Below are positions 63,871 to 64,000 of a DNA stretch of 64,000 nucleotides, one piece after another. Location of the stretch: NCBI RefSeq assembly GCF_028309625.1, contig NZ_JAQMHR010000006.1, positions 62,001-126,000 on the forward strand, in the 5' to 3' direction. The notes beneath the pieces are model-generated. The model was given only the letters and a program-made list of their open reading frames with translations. It made no database searches and had not been told where the DNA came from. The first letter of the stretch is position 1; each line of letters begins with the position of its first letter. A program made the translations under genes and the position numbers. Source of the stretch: Trichococcus sp. K1Tr. GTDB taxonomy: Bacteria > Bacillota > Bacilli > Lactobacillales > Aerococcaceae.

Positions 63871-64000
63871 TTAGTCAATCCATTTGACGTAATCTTCGTC
63901 TTCCATCGCCTCGACGGCACCCAACAGGTAGCCGTTTCCGACTTGCGAGAAGAAATCGTGGTTGCTGGTTCCGGTCGAGATGCCGTTCATGACGATTGGA
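63871..64000 (-). CDS. nrdF: Class Ib ribonucleotide reductase beta subunit, C-terminal 42 residues (runs off window)
   Basis: The last residues read IVMNGISTGTSNHDFFSQVGN, then GYLLGAVEAMEDEDYVKWID and stop. The NHDFFSQVGNGY and acidic tail are typical of NrdF, the radical-generating subunit whose tail docks on NrdE. Only the end is visible. Confidence 0.7.
   Translation of the reverse strand, partial: PIVMNGISTGTSNHDFFSQVGNGYLLGAVEAMEDEDYVKWID

Overview
The window looks like the chromosome of a low-to-mid G+C Gram-positive coccus or rod of the order Lactobacillales, most likely Carnobacteriaceae (Trichococcus-like). This is an inference. It rests on strong AGGAGG-type ribosome binding sites, frequent TTG/GTG starts, a mevalonate-pathway operon in the enterococcal/streptococcal order, a CcpA cre box, a perfect Zur box, and host DNA near half G+C. 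No rRNA, tRNA or CRISPR array was recognised.

Layout. 1-5.1 kb: start of glutamate synthase (gltB), then speA-speB (decarboxylase and agmatinase, a putrescine route) behind a leader that reads as a SAM-I-type riboswitch with altered core positions. 5.4-10.9 kb: putP, a lysophospholipase-like hydrolase and a manganese ABC transporter (mntBCA) with a MntR-type operator. 11.16-23.14 kb: an 11.9-kb element integrated into the 3' end of guaA, bounded by a 41-bp direct repeat. It has a tyrosine integrase beside guaA, a serine recombinase, a RepL-like initiator heading a five-gene unit of unknown function, a DnaQ-BRCT exonuclease, an AT-rich GIY-YIG cargo patch and long gene-free stretches. 23.1-30.1 kb: guaA, coaA and mvaK1-mvaD-mvaK2-fni.

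30.5-38.2 kb: a tryptophan-type ABC binding protein behind a four-arm attenuator with a leader peptide, azlCD, an MgtC-family gene, pdp-rpiA and L-serine dehydratase (sdaAB-sdaAA). 38.4-46.8 kb: ridA, a zeta-toxin-like kinase overlapping a 53-residue partner, potABCD with an in-frame stop in potA, a divergent double ECF-type ATPase and murB. 47.1-57.6 kb: exoA, an SDR, a hydrolase/phosphoribosyltransferase pair, an orphan zinc-binding lipoprotein under a Zur box, a roughly 370-nt structured RNA under a cre-bearing promoter, tsaE with an acetyltransferase, pta, a glutathione peroxidase, a gluconokinase-like kinase and a PHP phosphatase. 57.6-64 kb: chrA, a five-gene phosphodiester or phosphonate import operon with its own cytoplasmic phosphodiesterase, and the C-terminus of nrdF.

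Five intergenic spaces carry short tandem arrays of hairpin-forming units. The period is always 50-52 bp, but each array has its own sequence. The strongest candidates for something undescribed are the variant SAM-clan switch on polyamine synthesis, the CcpA-controlled RNA, the Trp attenuator, these repeat arrays and the guaA element.
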